Positions 17,582-26,139 of a DNA stretch of 64,000 nucleotides are shown piece after piece. Below the pieces are notes generated by a model. That model was not told where the DNA came from. It ran no database searches and saw only the letters and a program-made list of their open reading frames with translations. A program made the position numbers and the translations under genes. This DNA is from an uncultured Emticicia sp. (GTDB lineage: Bacteria; Bacteroidota; Bacteroidia; Cytophagales; Spirosomataceae), in contig NZ_CALCZQ010000031.1 of the NCBI RefSeq assembly GCF_937903345.1, positions 124,001 to 188,000 on the forward strand, given 5' to 3'. Within the stretch, counting starts at the first letter, position 1, and the number at the start of each line of letters is the position of its first letter.

Positions 17582-18190
17582 ATGGGTAATAAATCAAGTA
17601 AAAACAACAATACAGTATCTACTATTGGGGTTCAAGAGCCAGCTCAGGTACTATCAGTAAATAAGTGGAAGTTTATAATTTGGCTGTTTATTATCACAAT
17701 TGTGATGCTATTTGCTTCTCAAACGAGTGCCTATTTAGTAAGAAGAGCAGAGGGTAATTGGGCGGAGTTTGACATTCCTACTATTTTTTGGGTAAGTACA
17801 TTGATTTTAATTATTAGTAGTGCTACAATGCACCTATCTTTGAAAGCTGCTAAAAGTAATGACAATACAAAACTTAAAACGTTTGTAGCAATTACAGCTT
17901 TTTTAGGACTTGTATTTTTAGTGATGCAATATTTAGGTTGGCAAAATTTGCAACAGCAAGGTGTTTTTTTGAAAGGAAATCCTTCAGGTTCTTTCTTTTA
18001 TATTTTTACGGGCTTACACATGGCTCATTTAGTTCTTGGACTTGCTATTTTGATTGCTACATTTTTAATGGCATTCAAAATGAAGTTAGATGCTGACAAC
18101 ACTATTTTAGTTGAAGTTTGTGCTACATCTTGGCATTTCTTAGATATACTTTGGCTATATTTGTTCGTATTTTTATTGTATTTTAGATAA
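17582..18190 (+). CDS. Cytochrome c oxidase subunit III, first copy
   Basis: A 202-residue protein with about five helices, starting near residue 30 (WKFIIWLFIITIVMLFASQTSAYL), of the heme-copper oxidase subunit III family. It lacks a long N-terminal extension and ends at the membrane (WHFLDILWLYLFVFLLYFR), the typical subunit III C-terminus with the WHF(x)D motif. It is shorter and less canonical than the next gene. The operon therefore carries two subunit III-like genes, as in several Bacteroidota oxidase clusters. Whether both sit in the same complex is not known from sequence. Confidence 0.9.
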   Translation: MGNKSSKNNNTVSTIGVQEPAQVLSVNKWKFIIWLFIITIVMLFASQTSAYLVRRAEGNWAEFDIPTIFWVSTLILIISSATMHLSLKAAKSNDNTKLKTFVAITAFLGLVFLVMQYLGWQNLQQQGVFLKGNPSGSFFYIFTGLHMAHLVLGLAILIATFLMAFKMKLDADNTILVEVCATSWHFLDILWLYLFVFLLYFR

Positions 18191-18270
18191 TATTTACTTT
18201 TTGACTATTTTTGGGTCAAAATTAATTGAAACTGTTAACCAAAGCGGCAAACCGCTAATAATTGTAAGTT

Positions 18271-19017
18271 ATGGCAAGTGCAAATACCTCTACGACCGCA
18301 GAACATTTATTTTGGAAAGGTGGCGTGCAACCAATGAAAGTTGGCTATGGAAAATTGATGATGTGGATATTCTTATTATCCGATACATTTACTTTTTCAG
18401 CCTTATTAATTTCTTATGGCTTAGTTCGTTATAGTTTTCCAACATTTGAAGGATTACGTAAAAACTTTGAATTCTCTACTACTTGGTGGCCAATACCTGA
18501 AAGGGTTTTTGAAGCTGTTCCTTTCTTACATGGAATTTCTGCACCGTTGGTTTTCGTAGGTATCATGACCTTTATCTTGATTATGAGTTCTGTTACGATG
18601 GTTTTAGCCGTAGAGGCTGGTCATCGTCGTGATAAGGCTGATGTTGAGAAATATATGCTTTGGACAATCCTTGGTGGTTTTGCGTTCTTGAGTTCACAAG
18701 CTTGGGAGTGGGGTCACTTTATTCATGGAACGGAAGAAGGTTTAACTTTGGCTAATGGAGTAAAAGTATTTGGTGCAAACTTGGTGCAAAATCAATATGG
18801 TCCGCCTGCCTTTGCTGATTTCTTCTTTTTTATCACAGGTTTTCACGGAACACACGTTCTCTCAGGTGTAGTATTAAATGTATTAATCTTTTACAACACA
18901 GCAAACGGAGTCTATGAGAAGCGTGGACACTACGACATGGTTGAGAAAGTAGGTTTATACTGGCACTTCGTTGATTTAGTTTGGGTGTTTGTATTCACAT
19001 TCTTTTATCTTGTTTAA
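18271..19017 (+). CDS. Cytochrome c oxidase subunit III, second copy
   Basis: A 248-residue subunit III protein, longer than the previous copy. Motifs include MMWIFLLSDTFTFSALLISYGLVR near the start, HRRDKADVEKYM in a loop, ITGFHGTHVLSGV and the C-terminal YWHFVDLVWVFVFTFFYLV. Subunit III binds lipid and stabilises subunit I during turnover. It is separated from the first copy by 80 bases containing small hairpins: TTTTGAC (18199-18205) with GTCAAAA (18215-18221), and AGCGG (18243-18247) with CCGCT (18252-18256). ATG 18271 begins MASANTS and is well placed. Confidence 0.92.
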   Translation: MASANTSTTAEHLFWKGGVQPMKVGYGKLMMWIFLLSDTFTFSALLISYGLVRYSFPTFEGLRKNFEFSTTWWPIPERVFEAVPFLHGISAPLVFVGIMTFILIMSSVTMVLAVEAGHRRDKADVEKYMLWTILGGFAFLSSQAWEWGHFIHGTEEGLTLANGVKVFGANLVQNQYGPPAFADFFFFITGFHGTHVLSGVVLNVLIFYNTANGVYEKRGHYDMVEKVGLYWHFVDLVWVFVFTFFYLV

Positions 19018-19065
19018 AAAAAACTCTTTTTTTATAAATTTAGAAAGTTATAAATTATCATAACA

Positions 19066-19398
19066 ATGGCTCAACATTCTGAAAATAGCGAAAAAATACC
19101 AGCACAGACCAAAGAGATTTGGAGAACATTCTGGATTTTGTTAGGCATCACTGCACTTGAATTTTTAATCGCATTTACAGTTGATGCAGACCACTATAAG
19201 TGGACTAAAGTGGGTATATTTATTATCCTAACAATTGTAAAGGCATATTTTATTGTTGCAATTTTTATGCACTTAGGAAGTGAAGTAAAAGCATTGATTT
19301 GGACAGTAGTTCTACCTTGTATATTCGTGGTATGGCTGGTTGTTGCGTTGATTGTGGAAGGTGGGTATATTGGTTTGGAGAGGCTATTTTTTAATTAA
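19066..19398 (+). CDS. Cytochrome c oxidase subunit IV family protein
   Basis: A 110-residue protein with three predicted helices (about 24-42, 50-71 and 78-100), the small bacterial subunit IV / CtaF-like fold. Segments EIWRTFWILLGITALEFLIAF and VKAYFIVAIFMHLGSEVKALIW are typical. It probably stabilises the oxidase core; no cofactor is bound. It sits four bases before the SCO gene, indicating tight co-expression. Confidence 0.88.
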   Translation: MAQHSENSEKIPAQTKEIWRTFWILLGITALEFLIAFTVDADHYKWTKVGIFIILTIVKAYFIVAIFMHLGSEVKALIWTVVLPCIFVVWLVVALIVEGGYIGLERLFFN

Positions 19399-19401
19399 AT
19401 A

Positions 19402-20097
19402 ATGCAAAATAAATCATTTAAAGTCGGAATACTAATAGCCATATTAGCTGTTCCGACTTTTGTTTTTGTTTTCCTCAAATTATTTGGGCAAAATTATTAT
19501 ACCTTACCTTTTCTGATGCCCGAAATCGATGAATCGGGTCAGGTTGTGATGAAGGGAAAAGATACGGTTTTTCATCAAATTCCTCCGTATAAATTGATTG
19601 ACCAACAAGGAAATGAATTTAATTCTGTTGATAAAAAAGGCAAAATCTATGTTGCTGACTTTTTCTTTACAAGATGCGGTACTATTTGTCCTAAATTATC
19701 GAACAGTTTATCGAGAGTACAAAGTATTTTTTCGGCCGATACAAACGTAATTATTGTTTCGCATAGTGTTGACCCTAGTCATGATTCTGCATCAGTTTTG
19801 CAGCAATATGCTCAAAAATATGATGCTAAATATGGTAAATGGTATTTTTTGACGGGAGAAAAAAAGACAATTTATAATATTGCCATTAAAGGCTATAAGC
19901 TTCCAGTAGCTGACGCTTCAGAATATGATAATAAAATCAAATCAATTGATGAAACATTTATTCATTCTGAGAAGTTACTATTGATAGACAAAGAAGGATA
20001 CATCAGAGGAATTTATGACGGGACATACTCGCCAGATGTGGAACGACTAATAGGTGAAATAAAGGTTTTGACCGAGATTTATAAGTCAAAAAAGTAA
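19402..20097 (+). CDS. SCO1/SenC family copper-delivery protein
   Basis: A 231-residue membrane-anchored thioredoxin-fold protein with an N-terminal anchor (about 7-27) and a periplasmic domain. The copper-binding CxxxC is in FFTRCGTICPKLSN and the third ligand is the His of ETFIHSEKLLLIDKEG. SCO proteins deliver copper to, or reduce the cysteines of, the CuA site in subunit II, which matches the complete CuA motif in this operon's coxB. It starts three bases after the subunit IV stop. Confidence 0.93.
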   Translation: MQNKSFKVGILIAILAVPTFVFVFLKLFGQNYYTLPFLMPEIDESGQVVMKGKDTVFHQIPPYKLIDQQGNEFNSVDKKGKIYVADFFFTRCGTICPKLSNSLSRVQSIFSADTNVIIVSHSVDPSHDSASVLQQYAQKYDAKYGKWYFLTGEKKTIYNIAIKGYKLPVADASEYDNKIKSIDETFIHSEKLLLIDKEGYIRGIYDGTYSPDVERLIGEIKVLTEIYKSKK

Positions 20098-20155
20098 GTT
20101 AACCAGCTCTGATTATCTTTATTGCGATTCTATTATTTTTTTAAAACAAGTATAA

Positions 20156-20695
20156 ATGAAAGCAGTAAGAGCAAAGCAAGATAAGACTTCGATGACACTA
20201 ATCAATGTAGTGTCGATAGCAGTACCGTTGGTCGTGGCAATTTTGTTAGGAATAAGACAAAAAGTTGATTTGGGAACCTGGACGAAAGCCCTTCCGCATG
20301 TAATTGGTGGAATAAATACATTGACTTCAATCTCATTGATTTATGGTTTATTTCTAATAAAGCAAAAGCAAATTGAGCGTCATAGAAAAGTGATGACTTT
20401 GGCATTTTTGCTTGGAGGTGTTTTTTTGGTTTGTTATGTACTTTATCACTTAACCAATCCCTCAACGAGTTATGGTGGTGAAGGTTTCGTAAGATATTTT
20501 TATTATTTTATTCTGATTAGTCATATTTTGCTATCATTGGTAGTATTGCCTCTGGTATTGAGAGCATATTTTTTTGCTTGGATAGGAGAATTTGAGCTAC
20601 ATCGTAAACTGACAAAATATGCTTTCCCGATTTGGCTATATGTGTCGATAACAGGAGTAGTTGCCTATTTGATGATTAGACCCTATTATGTTTAA
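20156..20695 (+). CDS. DUF420 membrane protein, probable oxidase assembly factor
   Basis: A 179-residue protein with about five helices (near 17-32, 45-65, 78-98, 112-135 and 150-170). It belongs to DUF420, a family found beside cytochrome oxidase genes; I recall that it includes the Firmicutes oxidase-assembly protein CtaM/YozB. Conserved histidines near HVIGGINTLTSISLIYG and FELHRKLTKYAFPIWLYVS may bind metal or heme. The gene follows sco by 58 bases. A role in assembling the oxidase is inferred from family and context. Confidence 0.85.
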   Translation: MKAVRAKQDKTSMTLINVVSIAVPLVVAILLGIRQKVDLGTWTKALPHVIGGINTLTSISLIYGLFLIKQKQIERHRKVMTLAFLLGGVFLVCYVLYHLTNPSTSYGGEGFVRYFYYFILISHILLSLVVLPLVLRAYFFAWIGEFELHRKLTKYAFPIWLYVSITGVVAYLMIRPYYV

Positions 20696-20712
20696 ACTTT
20701 AAGTAAAAAGTT

Positions 20713-20958
20713 ATGAAAAAAATCGTTGCGTTTTTTATAGTAAACTTGCTTAGTCAGACGATAACTTTTGCACAATGTGCCATGTGTCGTGCATCAGTTG
20801 GAAGTAATTTAAGCGAAGGGCGTGGAGTTATTGGTACTGGAATTAATGATGGTATTTTATTGATGTTGGTATTTACTTATCTTTCTGTGCCTACAGTAAT
20901 GTATGTGTGGTTTAAAACAGCAAGAAAAGAAATGCGTTTGAAAATAGGGCAACAGTAA
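20713..20958 (+). CDS. Small CxxC membrane protein ending the oxidase operon
   Basis: An 81-residue protein: signal peptide (residues 1-19, ending TFA), then QCAMCRASV with a Cys-x-x-Cys at the start of the mature protein, a Gly/Asn-rich loop (GTGINDGILLM) and one membrane helix (about 48-68), then a basic tail. It lies 17 bases after the DUF420 gene and just before the operon terminator. Similar tiny proteins follow oxidase clusters in other Bacteroidota to my knowledge, but no function has been established. A redox or copper role in the periplasm is an inference from the cysteine pair and position. Confidence 0.8.
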   Translation: MKKIVAFFIVNLLSQTITFAQCAMCRASVGSNLSEGRGVIGTGINDGILLMLVFTYLSVPTVMYVWFKTARKEMRLKIGQQ

Positions 20959-20977
20959 ATTTAAAATTTTATAAATA

Positions 20978-21020
20978 AAGAGCGATTATTAGGTTAAAAT
21001 CTAATAATCGCTCTTTTGTT
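20978..21020 (+). terminator. Terminator of the act-cox operon
   Basis: A 15-base stem, AAGAGCGATTATTAG (20978-20992) with CTAATAATCGCTCTT (21001-21015), and an 8-base loop are followed by TTTGTTGT. This is the first strong intrinsic terminator downstream of actA, supporting a single operon of about 17 kb. Confidence 0.9.
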
Positions 21021-21174
21021 GTAATGCCGTTTGTCTCCAAAAAACGCCATTCATCAGCATTTATTGCCGTTCAATCAATTTATGGATGTTTTTTTTGGTT
21101 ATTTTCTTGCATTTTAATGAAATGAATTATTAGATTTGTCGCAGTCCTGAATTAAAATTTTAAATCTACCTGCA

Positions 21175-21684
21175 ATGAAAAAACTATACACAATTATTGT
21201 TTTTACATTTCTGCTTAATTTTTTCACTGGTTTGCATTGGTCTTTTGCAAACGAAAACCTACCTAAAGATGCTTTGCCTGTTTCAAGACCTAAGCCTGTT
21301 TTTAAAACTCCATTCAAACCTTTACCATTTAAAACGCTCCTTCCAAATGTTGAATTATATGAATTCAACCCTAAAGATTATGCTTTTGAAAAGATTATAG
21401 GTCTGCAACCTGTTTTGATAGGAAAAACTTGGCAAACCGTGACCAACGACCCAATAAAGTTTACTCTGACGCCAAGTAAACCAACTGTTACATTAGGTGA
21501 AGAAATAGAACTAACACTAACGGCTGAATTATTGGATATTTCGCCGAGGTTACTCTTTACGCACGAAGAGCTTCGTAATTATTCAATTAAAATAATTCTT
21601 CCACAAGATTTTATCCAAACTGGCGGCACTTATCTGGATTTTGCCCCGTTCGCCTTAGTGTTGGCAAATGATGCTGTGCGTTAG
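21175..21684 (+). pseudogene. Truncated secreted protein gene
   Basis: A 169-residue open frame with a clear signal peptide (residues 1-26, MKKLYTIIVFTFLLNFFTG...) and a Pro/Lys-rich stretch. Next comes an Ig-like beta segment (IKFTLTPSKPTVTLGEEIELTLTAELL) that usually starts a longer adhesin-like Bacteroidota surface protein. The last 15 or so residues after GGTYLDF look unlike the rest, and the stop codon lies exactly where a palindromic repeat element begins (21684). I interpret it as a gene truncated by the element. A short intact secreted protein cannot be excluded. Confidence 0.5.
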
Positions 21685-21800
21685 GCTAAATTTTAATTTA
21701 GTCTTTGTGTTAGCCGTTCTTAGAACGGCAGTAGAGAATAAGTTTTTATTCGATTGCGTGCAAAGAACGCATTACACACCGACTGAATTAAAATTCAGCC
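21684..21800. repeat. 117-base palindromic repeat element (REP/MITE-like)
   Basis: The left end GGCTAAATTTTAATTTAGTC (21684-21703) and right end GACTGAATTAAAATTCAGCC (21781-21800) are inverted copies matching at 18 of 20 positions, and each end is itself palindromic. Inside are a perfect palindrome, GCCGTTCT-T-AGAACGGC (21713-21729), and TGCGT/ACGCA (21755-21771). No coding sequence is present. The structure resembles non-autonomous REP or miniature elements. The left end coincides with the stop codon of a truncated gene. Confidence 0.6.
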
Positions 21801-21834
21801 GAACAACTGACTCGTCCTAAAATAAGTTTACAAG

Positions 21835-22647
21835 ATGAACAAAATAAACATGCTATTAATTTTAATTCTAAGTCTATGTTTAGCTTGCCAAGATAAAGAA
21901 ATAGATTTGCTTACTGAACAAGCATAAGAGCATCCGCTCAAAGGCAATGTAAAATCAGTGGTGGTATTTGGTGGTAATGATAAGACTACAACAGAGTGGG
22001 TCTATGATGCAACAACCAAGCAACTATCAGATTCAAGAATCATAGATTCTTTAGCAAAAACAAGCATTATAGAAATTTATAAGCGAGATACTGATGGTAA
22101 GATGCAAAGTATTGGCATCGAAAAAACGAATGCTGATGGTAGCAAAATTCAATCAGAAAAAGTTTTTGCCTATAACGAAAAGAATCAAGTTTTATCAATC
22201 AAAGAAACCATAAAAGATGAAACGCTCGCTGATGAGTTTGTTTATAATGTAGATAATCAGCTAATAAAATACAGCCGTAATTCGGTGAGAAACGGCCGTG
22301 AGTCAAATATCCAAATCATTCAATATACTTGGAAGCAAGGCAATGTCACTAATAAAACCGATAGAAGCCTTTTGGGTGGCTATGAAGAAGAAGATTATCA
22401 ATACGGTACAAGCGAAAATCAATTAGCTAAATTTTACAAAGAAGAGTTGAATTTATTTGGCGGTTTCACTCCCGAACTTATCAGCCAAAACTCACCCTCC
22501 ACGAGTATTAAACTCTTCGAAGGCTCACGTTATAAATATGAATCCGAGGTAAATCAATCTAATAAACTGACTGGTTATAAAATCCTAATCAATAAAGGAG
22601 GCACTTGGCAAGATTATAGCCAAATAAAGATTTCGTATTACGAATAA
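21835..22647 (+). pseudogene. Lipoprotein gene with an in-frame stop codon
   Basis: ATG 21835 begins a lipoprotein signal peptide ending in LSLCLAC (lipidation cysteine at residue 18). The frame meets TAA at 21925-21927 after 30 codons, then stays open in the same frame to 22647. The downstream part (about 240 residues) has repeated Y-x-Y-D/N-x-x-x-x-L-type elements (FAYNEKNQVLSI, FVYNVDNQLIKY), as in YD-repeat/DUF4595-like lipoproteins. It is most simply a nonsense-mutated pseudogene. A GTG at 21958 could restart translation, but without the export signal. Confidence 0.65.
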
Positions 22648-22660
22648 ACTTTTACTTATT

Positions 22661-22730
22661 CATGTTACGCACGGGCTAATTTCCCCTCCTTGAATAAAGG
22701 AGAGGAATTTTTATAAAACTGCGTAACATG
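22661..22730. repeat. Nested inverted repeat element
   Basis: The outer arms CATGTTACGCA (22661-22671) and TGCGTAACATG (22720-22730) are perfect 11-base inverted copies. Inside them, AATTTCCCCTCCTT (22678-22691) and AAGGAGAGGAATTT (22697-22710) form a second stem with two mismatches. It lies 14 bases after the broken lipoprotein gene. The inner part resembles G/C-run palindromes I associate with Bacteroidota spacers. It may also act as a weak terminator. Confidence 0.55.
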
Positions 22731-22845
22731 AGTTACTAAATCAAAAACCCGCTTCTTTCATTAATTGGTTTTTGATTTAATAAATAAATTGTCGCTATTT
22801 TTAGCCATTTGGGCGTGTAAGTAAGTAAAAAGTACAGAAAAAACG

Positions 22846-22853
22846 TAGTTTTG
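22846..22853 (+). promoter_or_regulatory. -7 box upstream of the DUF5916 gene
   Basis: TAGTTTTG is identical to the -7 box of the act operon and lies 30 bases before the ATG at 22883. No TTTG is found at the proper upstream distance, so the promoter is only half supported. Confidence 0.45.
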
Positions 22854-22882
22854 TAATATATAAACTACATTTTAAATTTACA

Positions 22883-25078
22883 ATGCTCAAAAACCTATTT
22901 ATTGCCGTTCTAATACTCAATTCTCTCTTCTCTTTTGCCCAAAGTAAAAACGAAAAAGTAGAATATCGCATCCGTCGTGCCACTTCACCGCTAAAAATTG
23001 ATGGAATTGTTGATGAAAAAGCATGGGCTGATGCTCAATTGGCTACTGATTTTCATCAAGTTTTACCAATGGACACGAGCTACGCAAAAGTACGTACAGA
23101 TGTAAAAATGACTTATGATGAAAAAAATCTTTACGTTGTTTTTATCAATTATGACAAACTCCCCGGCCCTTATATGGTAGAATCATTGAAAAGAGATTTT
23201 AGTTTTGGAAAAAACGATAATGATTTGTTGTTTATTGATACTTTTGACGATCAAACAAATGGTTTTTCGTTCGGAGCAAATGCCATGGGAGCTCAGTGGG
23301 ATGGCTTGATGTTTAATGGAAGTAGTATTAGTCTTACATGGGAGAATAAATGGACTTCGGAAGTAAAATATGATGATGAAAAGTGGGTTTGGGAATGTGC
23401 CATTCCATTTAAAACACTTCGATATAAAAAAGGAATTAAGCGTTGGGGAATAAATTTCAGCCGATTAGACCTTAAAACTACCGAAAAATCGGCTTGGGCA
23501 CCTGTTCCACGCCAGTTTCCAACGGCTTCGTTGGCTTATGCAGCTTCATTGATTTGGGATGAAGAACCGCCCACAGCCTCATCGAATGTTTCTATTATTC
23601 CTTATATTTTGGGTGGAGTATCTAGGAATCAAGAAAAAAAACTTCCAACCAATTATAGGGGTGATGTTGGTTTTGATGCAAAAGTTGGATTAACCTCTTC
23701 GATAAATCTCGATCTTACTGTAAATCCTGATTTTTCGCAAGTAGAAGTTGACCAACAACAGACAAATCTTGACCGTTTTGAATTATTATTTCCTGAGAAA
23801 CGTCAGTTTTTCTTAGAAAATGGTGATTTATTCTCAAACTTTGGTTATCAAAATATCCGACCGTTTTTCTCTCGCCGAATAGGTTTAAATACCCCGATAC
23901 GCTTTGGTGCGAGAGTGAGTGGGAAACTTAACAAAGATTGGCGAATTGGCTTCATGGATATGCAGACAGGAAAGAATGATGTTATATCGAATGCTCAAAA
24001 TTTTGGTGTGATTGCTTTACAACGTAGGGTTTTTGCACGCTCAAATATTGCGGTAATGTTTGTCAATAAACAAACGCTTGATTATCAGTCGGTTACTGAT
24101 ACAAAAAACATCAGCGAATATAACCGAAACATCGGCGTTGAATATAACATTCTTTCAAAAAACAATGCTTGGACAGGGAAATTACTCTATCTAAAATCTT
24201 TTACACCGAGCACAAAACCTAATGATGGTGTTTTGGCGGGAAATATCCTCTATACAAATAAACGTTGGACGGCTGGACTACAAATGGAGCAAGTAGGTAA
24301 TAATTATTCCGCAGAAGTAGGCTATGTTCCTCGTTTAAATTACGGAAAACTAAATCCTCAAATGGGCTATTTATTTTTCCCTAAATCATCGAAAAAGGTG
24401 TTAAGTCACGGTCCAACAACCATGTTTACTCATTATTTTTTACATGATTTTTCAAAAGAAACAGAAAACGAGAAATTTTTGGCCTATCGTGTAAACTTCC
24501 GAAAAACAAGCACCTTGATGGCTTGGGTGGCTCATAATTATGTGTATTTGCTCAATCAATTTGACCCTACAAACTATGCTGGAGTATTTTTACCAAAAGG
24601 AAGCGAACATCAATGGAATTCGTTTGGGTTTGACTACACTTCAAAACCACAAGCATTATTAACTTATTTGGTTTCGAGTCGATATGGCGGTTATTATGCC
24701 AATGGCTCGCGTTTGCGTCTGAATGGTGAGGTTGGTTATCGTTTCCAGCCATATGTTGCCATGACAATTGCGGCTAATTACAATCTACTAGAGTTTAAAA
24801 ACGATGCTATTTTACCGAAAGAATTAATCAATAAACAATATAGCTTTTGGTTGATCGGTCCAAAAATTGATGTAACTTTCACCAATAAACTGTTTTTTAC
24901 CAATTTCTTACAGTTTAATAATCAAACCAAAAACATGAATCTGAATACTCGTTTGCAATGGCGATATAGCCCCGCATCAGATTTATTCTTGGTTTATACT
25001 GATAATTATATTTCAGATACATTTCAAGTACGCAACCGTGCTTTGGTTTTGAAATTTACTTATTGGTGGAATGTTTAG
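22883..25078 (+). CDS. DUF5916 outer-membrane protein with carbohydrate-binding family 9-like domain
   Basis: A 731-residue exported protein with a signal peptide (residues 1-19, ending SFAQ). Residues about 30-230 match the CBM9-like domain (PLKIDGIVDEKAWADA... FGFGANAMGAQWDG...WECAIPFKTLRY). The remainder is DUF5916, rich in alternating aromatic residues (NPDFSQVEVDQQQTNLDRFELLFPEKRQFFLENGDLF) and ending in YWWNV, consistent with an outer-membrane beta-barrel with a C-terminal aromatic. The family is common in Bacteroidota and its substrate is unknown. Uptake or surface binding of a glycan or hydrolysis product is an inference. Confidence 0.9.
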   Translation: MLKNLFIAVLILNSLFSFAQSKNEKVEYRIRRATSPLKIDGIVDEKAWADAQLATDFHQVLPMDTSYAKVRTDVKMTYDEKNLYVVFINYDKLPGPYMVESLKRDFSFGKNDNDLLFIDTFDDQTNGFSFGANAMGAQWDGLMFNGSSISLTWENKWTSEVKYDDEKWVWECAIPFKTLRYKKGIKRWGINFSRLDLKTTEKSAWAPVPRQFPTASLAYAASLIWDEEPPTASSNVSIIPYILGGVSRNQEKKLPTNYRGDVGFDAKVGLTSSINLDLTVNPDFSQVEVDQQQTNLDRFELLFPEKRQFFLENGDLFSNFGYQNIRPFFSRRIGLNTPIRFGARVSGKLNKDWRIGFMDMQTGKNDVISNAQNFGVIALQRRVFARSNIAVMFVNKQTLDYQSVTDTKNISEYNRNIGVEYNILSKNNAWTGKLLYLKSFTPSTKPNDGVLAGNILYTNKRWTAGLQMEQVGNNYSAEVGYVPRLNYGKLNPQMGYLFFPKSSKKVLSHGPTTMFTHYFLHDFSKETENEKFLAYRVNFRKTSTLMAWVAHNYVYLLNQFDPTNYAGVFLPKGSEHQWNSFGFDYTSKPQALLTYLVSSRYGGYYANGSRLRLNGEVGYRFQPYVAMTIAANYNLLEFKNDAILPKELINKQYSFWLIGPKIDVTFTNKLFFTNFLQFNNQTKNMNLNTRLQWRYSPASDLFLVYTDNYISDTFQVRNRALVLKFTYWWNV

Positions 25079-25146
25079 GAAACAAATATTTAAATTTTTA
25101 ACCGCGAACTGAATACATTTGTCGCTAGGTTCGCATTTCAAAAAAT

Positions 25147-26028
25147 ATGAAAGCTTTACTTTTTTTGATTTTACCAATTTTAACTTTTGCTCAAACAATG
25201 GAATTTGAGATACAAGGTCATCGTGGTAGTAGAGGACTAATGCCAGAAAATACAATTCCTGCTTTCAAGAAAGCAATAGATTTAGGCGTGCATACTTTAG
25301 AGTTAGATGTTATTATTTCAAAAGATAAGAAAGTGGTGGTTTCGCACGACCCTTTCTTCAATCCTAATTGCACCACCGACCCATCTGGCAAATTTATCAC
25401 AAAGGAAGATAAAGGTAATTTATATCAGCTTACTTATGAAGAAATCAAAAAGTATGATGTTGGGCTGAGAGGCAATAAAGATTATCCGGAACAACAAAAA
25501 ATGGCGGTTTATAAACCACTCCTTGAAGATATGATTCGTGAAAGCGAAAAATATGCACAAGCCAAGGGAGTAAAGCCTTTGAAATATAATATCGAGATTA
25601 AAAGTGAGGAAAAAGAATACGATATTTCGCAGCCAAGAGTAGAAGAGTTTTCGGATTTAGTCTATCAAATTATTATCAAACAACTGCCACCCGAAAGAGT
25701 CACTCTACAAAGTTTCGATTATAATGTATTGAAGTTTTGGTATCAAAAAATAGAGCATAAAATATATAAGTCGATAGCACTTTCGGCTTTGATCGAGCCT
25801 ATCGAAAATAATGAAGTTCAATTTAATTTGGATAAACTAGGTTTTAAACCCCAAATTTGGAGTCCATATTTTGCACAAGCCACTGAAAAACGAGTAAAAG
25901 AACTGCACGAATTGGGTATAAAAGTGATTCCTTGGACAGTAAATAAGCGAGATGATATGTTAAAAGTAAAAGCCATTGGCTGTGATGGGCTCATTACGGA
26001 CTATCCTGATAGAGCGAAAGGTTTGTGA
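25147..26028 (+). CDS. Glycerophosphodiester phosphodiesterase
   Basis: A 293-residue exported enzyme with a short signal peptide (residues 1-15, LLFLILPILTFAQ). The GDPD active site is clear: HRGSRGLMPENTIPAF holds the first catalytic His and the Glu, LELDVIISKDKKVVVSHDP the metal ligands and second His. The C-terminal VIPWTVNKRDDMLKVKAIGCDGLITDYPD closes the TIM barrel. It hydrolyses glycerophosphodiesters to sn-glycerol-3-phosphate and an alcohol, probably in the periplasm. It follows the DUF5916 gene by 68 bases. Confidence 0.93.
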   Translation: MKALLFLILPILTFAQTMEFEIQGHRGSRGLMPENTIPAFKKAIDLGVHTLELDVIISKDKKVVVSHDPFFNPNCTTDPSGKFITKEDKGNLYQLTYEEIKKYDVGLRGNKDYPEQQKMAVYKPLLEDMIRESEKYAQAKGVKPLKYNIEIKSEEKEYDISQPRVEEFSDLVYQIIIKQLPPERVTLQSFDYNVLKFWYQKIEHKIYKSIALSALIEPIENNEVQFNLDKLGFKPQIWSPYFAQATEKRVKELHELGIKVIPWTVNKRDDMLKVKAIGCDGLITDYPDRAKGL

Positions 26029-26139
26029 GATTCAGAAAAAAAGCCTAATTTTCCGAAGAATTTTGGAAACACAAACTACAAATCGCAAACATAAATTGTG
26101 GTTTAAAAGAGTTTGGTGCTTTCAACCCACCAAAAGAGC

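Noticed and set aside
18201..18434. Open frame across the start of the second subunit III gene
   Set aside because: Overlaps a strongly supported gene in another frame and has no motif or good start.
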